Positions 63,865-64,000 of a stretch of 64,000 nucleotides of DNA are shown here, one piece after another. The notes below the pieces were generated by a model. It was given only the letters and a program-made list of their open reading frames with translations, made no database searches and had not been told where the DNA came from. How positions within the stretch are numbered: the first letter of the stretch is position 1; each line of letters begins with the position of its first letter. Made by a program: the position numbers and the translations under genes. Source of the stretch: Pseudomonas sp. (lineage in GTDB: Bacteria; Pseudomonadota; Gammaproteobacteria; Pseudomonadales; Pseudomonadaceae); the NCBI GenBank assembly GCA_016763285.1, contig JAESUC010000157.1:1-64000 (forward strand), in the 5' to 3' direction.

Positions 63865-64000
63865 GGTGTGGCTCCCGCCAGACCAGGCCCGCCACTCCGC
63901 CGGCCAGTGCGCCCACGACCACGTGGCTGTTCTCGGGCAGGTACCAGTAGGCCAGCAGCGAGCAGGCCGCAGCCACGGTCCAGATGCCGAACATCCGCAG
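63854..64000 (-). CDS. azlC: AzlC-family amino acid exporter large subunit, partial
   Basis: Only the last 48 codons are in the window, reading to the edge. Visible C-terminus: LPENSHVVVGALAGGVAGLVWREPHHEH, typical of the AzlC end. It overlaps the azlD start by 11 bp, indicating translational coupling. The N-terminus lies beyond position 64000. Confidence 0.88.
   Translation of the reverse strand: MRMFGIWTVAAACSLLAYWYLPENSHVVVGALAGGVAGLVWREPHHEH

Overview
This window looks like a chromosomal stretch of a high-GC gammaproteobacterium of the Pseudomonas lineage, most probably a marine or oil-associated Halopseudomonas-type species. That placement is inference. It rests on the ccoNOQP-ccoGHIS / anr / apt gene order, on DUF3135 and KGG-type small proteins, and on a secreted polyester hydrolase that strongly resembles the PE-H enzyme of Pseudomonas (Halopseudomonas) aestusnigri. 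No transposase, integrase, CRISPR array or rRNA was seen, and coding density is high.

Layout. 1-0.7 kb: 3'-truncated PepSY membrane protein behind a Fur-box-like site. 0.8-3.5 kb: a translationally coupled pair of GTPases (one membrane-anchored, one with DUF697). 3.6-7.5 kb: AI-2E-type permease, glycerol kinase, YbaK deacylase and an orphan phage-like protein. 7.6-10.1 kb: hybrid histidine kinase and a LuxR-type regulator whose 3' ends overlap. 10.2-21.3 kb: NavAb-like sodium channel, apt, anr, and the complete cbb3 oxidase structural (ccoNOQP) and assembly (ccoGHIS plus a DsbD/TauE-like membrane protein) genes, all on the minus strand, with a class II ANR promoter ahead of ccoN. 21.6-27.4 kb: small hydrolase, chemoreceptor, and a TRAP transporter whose binding protein diverges from its two permease genes. 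27.4-29.5 kb: tRNA-Sec, apbC/mrp, dcd. 29.6-37 kb: TorF porin, ANR-controlled universal stress protein, CsbD, EamA exporter, CAP protein, parvulin, CHAD protein and several small conserved proteins. 37-46.9 kb: oxidoreductases, ppnN, a group of small stress proteins (PRC-barrel/LEA-like, KGG repeats, DUF2795), Na+/H+ antiporter, the PETase-like polyester hydrolase and a thioredoxin. 47-52.8 kb: two cyclic-di-GMP proteins, hemerythrin, hydrolase, GFA protein. 52.8-59.6 kb: a lipoprotein 5'-nucleotidase divergent from a complete phosphite uptake/oxidation operon ptxABCDE, with a triple PHO-box repeat between them. 59.6-61.9 kb: an ECF sigma / anti-sigma pair and a DUF4394 protein that share an identical bipartite promoter motif. 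61.9-64 kb: glutaredoxin-MauE fusion, Asp/Glu racemase, azlD and the end of azlC.

How the genes fit together. Three regulatory circuits can be read directly from the DNA: microaerobic control by ANR (cbb3 oxidase and a universal stress protein, with anr itself in the same block); phosphate-starvation control of phosphite use (PHO box plus ptxABCDE plus 5'-nucleotidase); and a self-contained ECF sigma circuit (sigma, anti-sigma, one candidate target). The most striking single gene is the secreted PETase-type hydrolase, which has all catalytic and disulfide residues of the type IIa group. No wholly unprecedented multi-gene system is evident. The ECF/DUF4394 circuit and the paired GTPases are the least characterised units.
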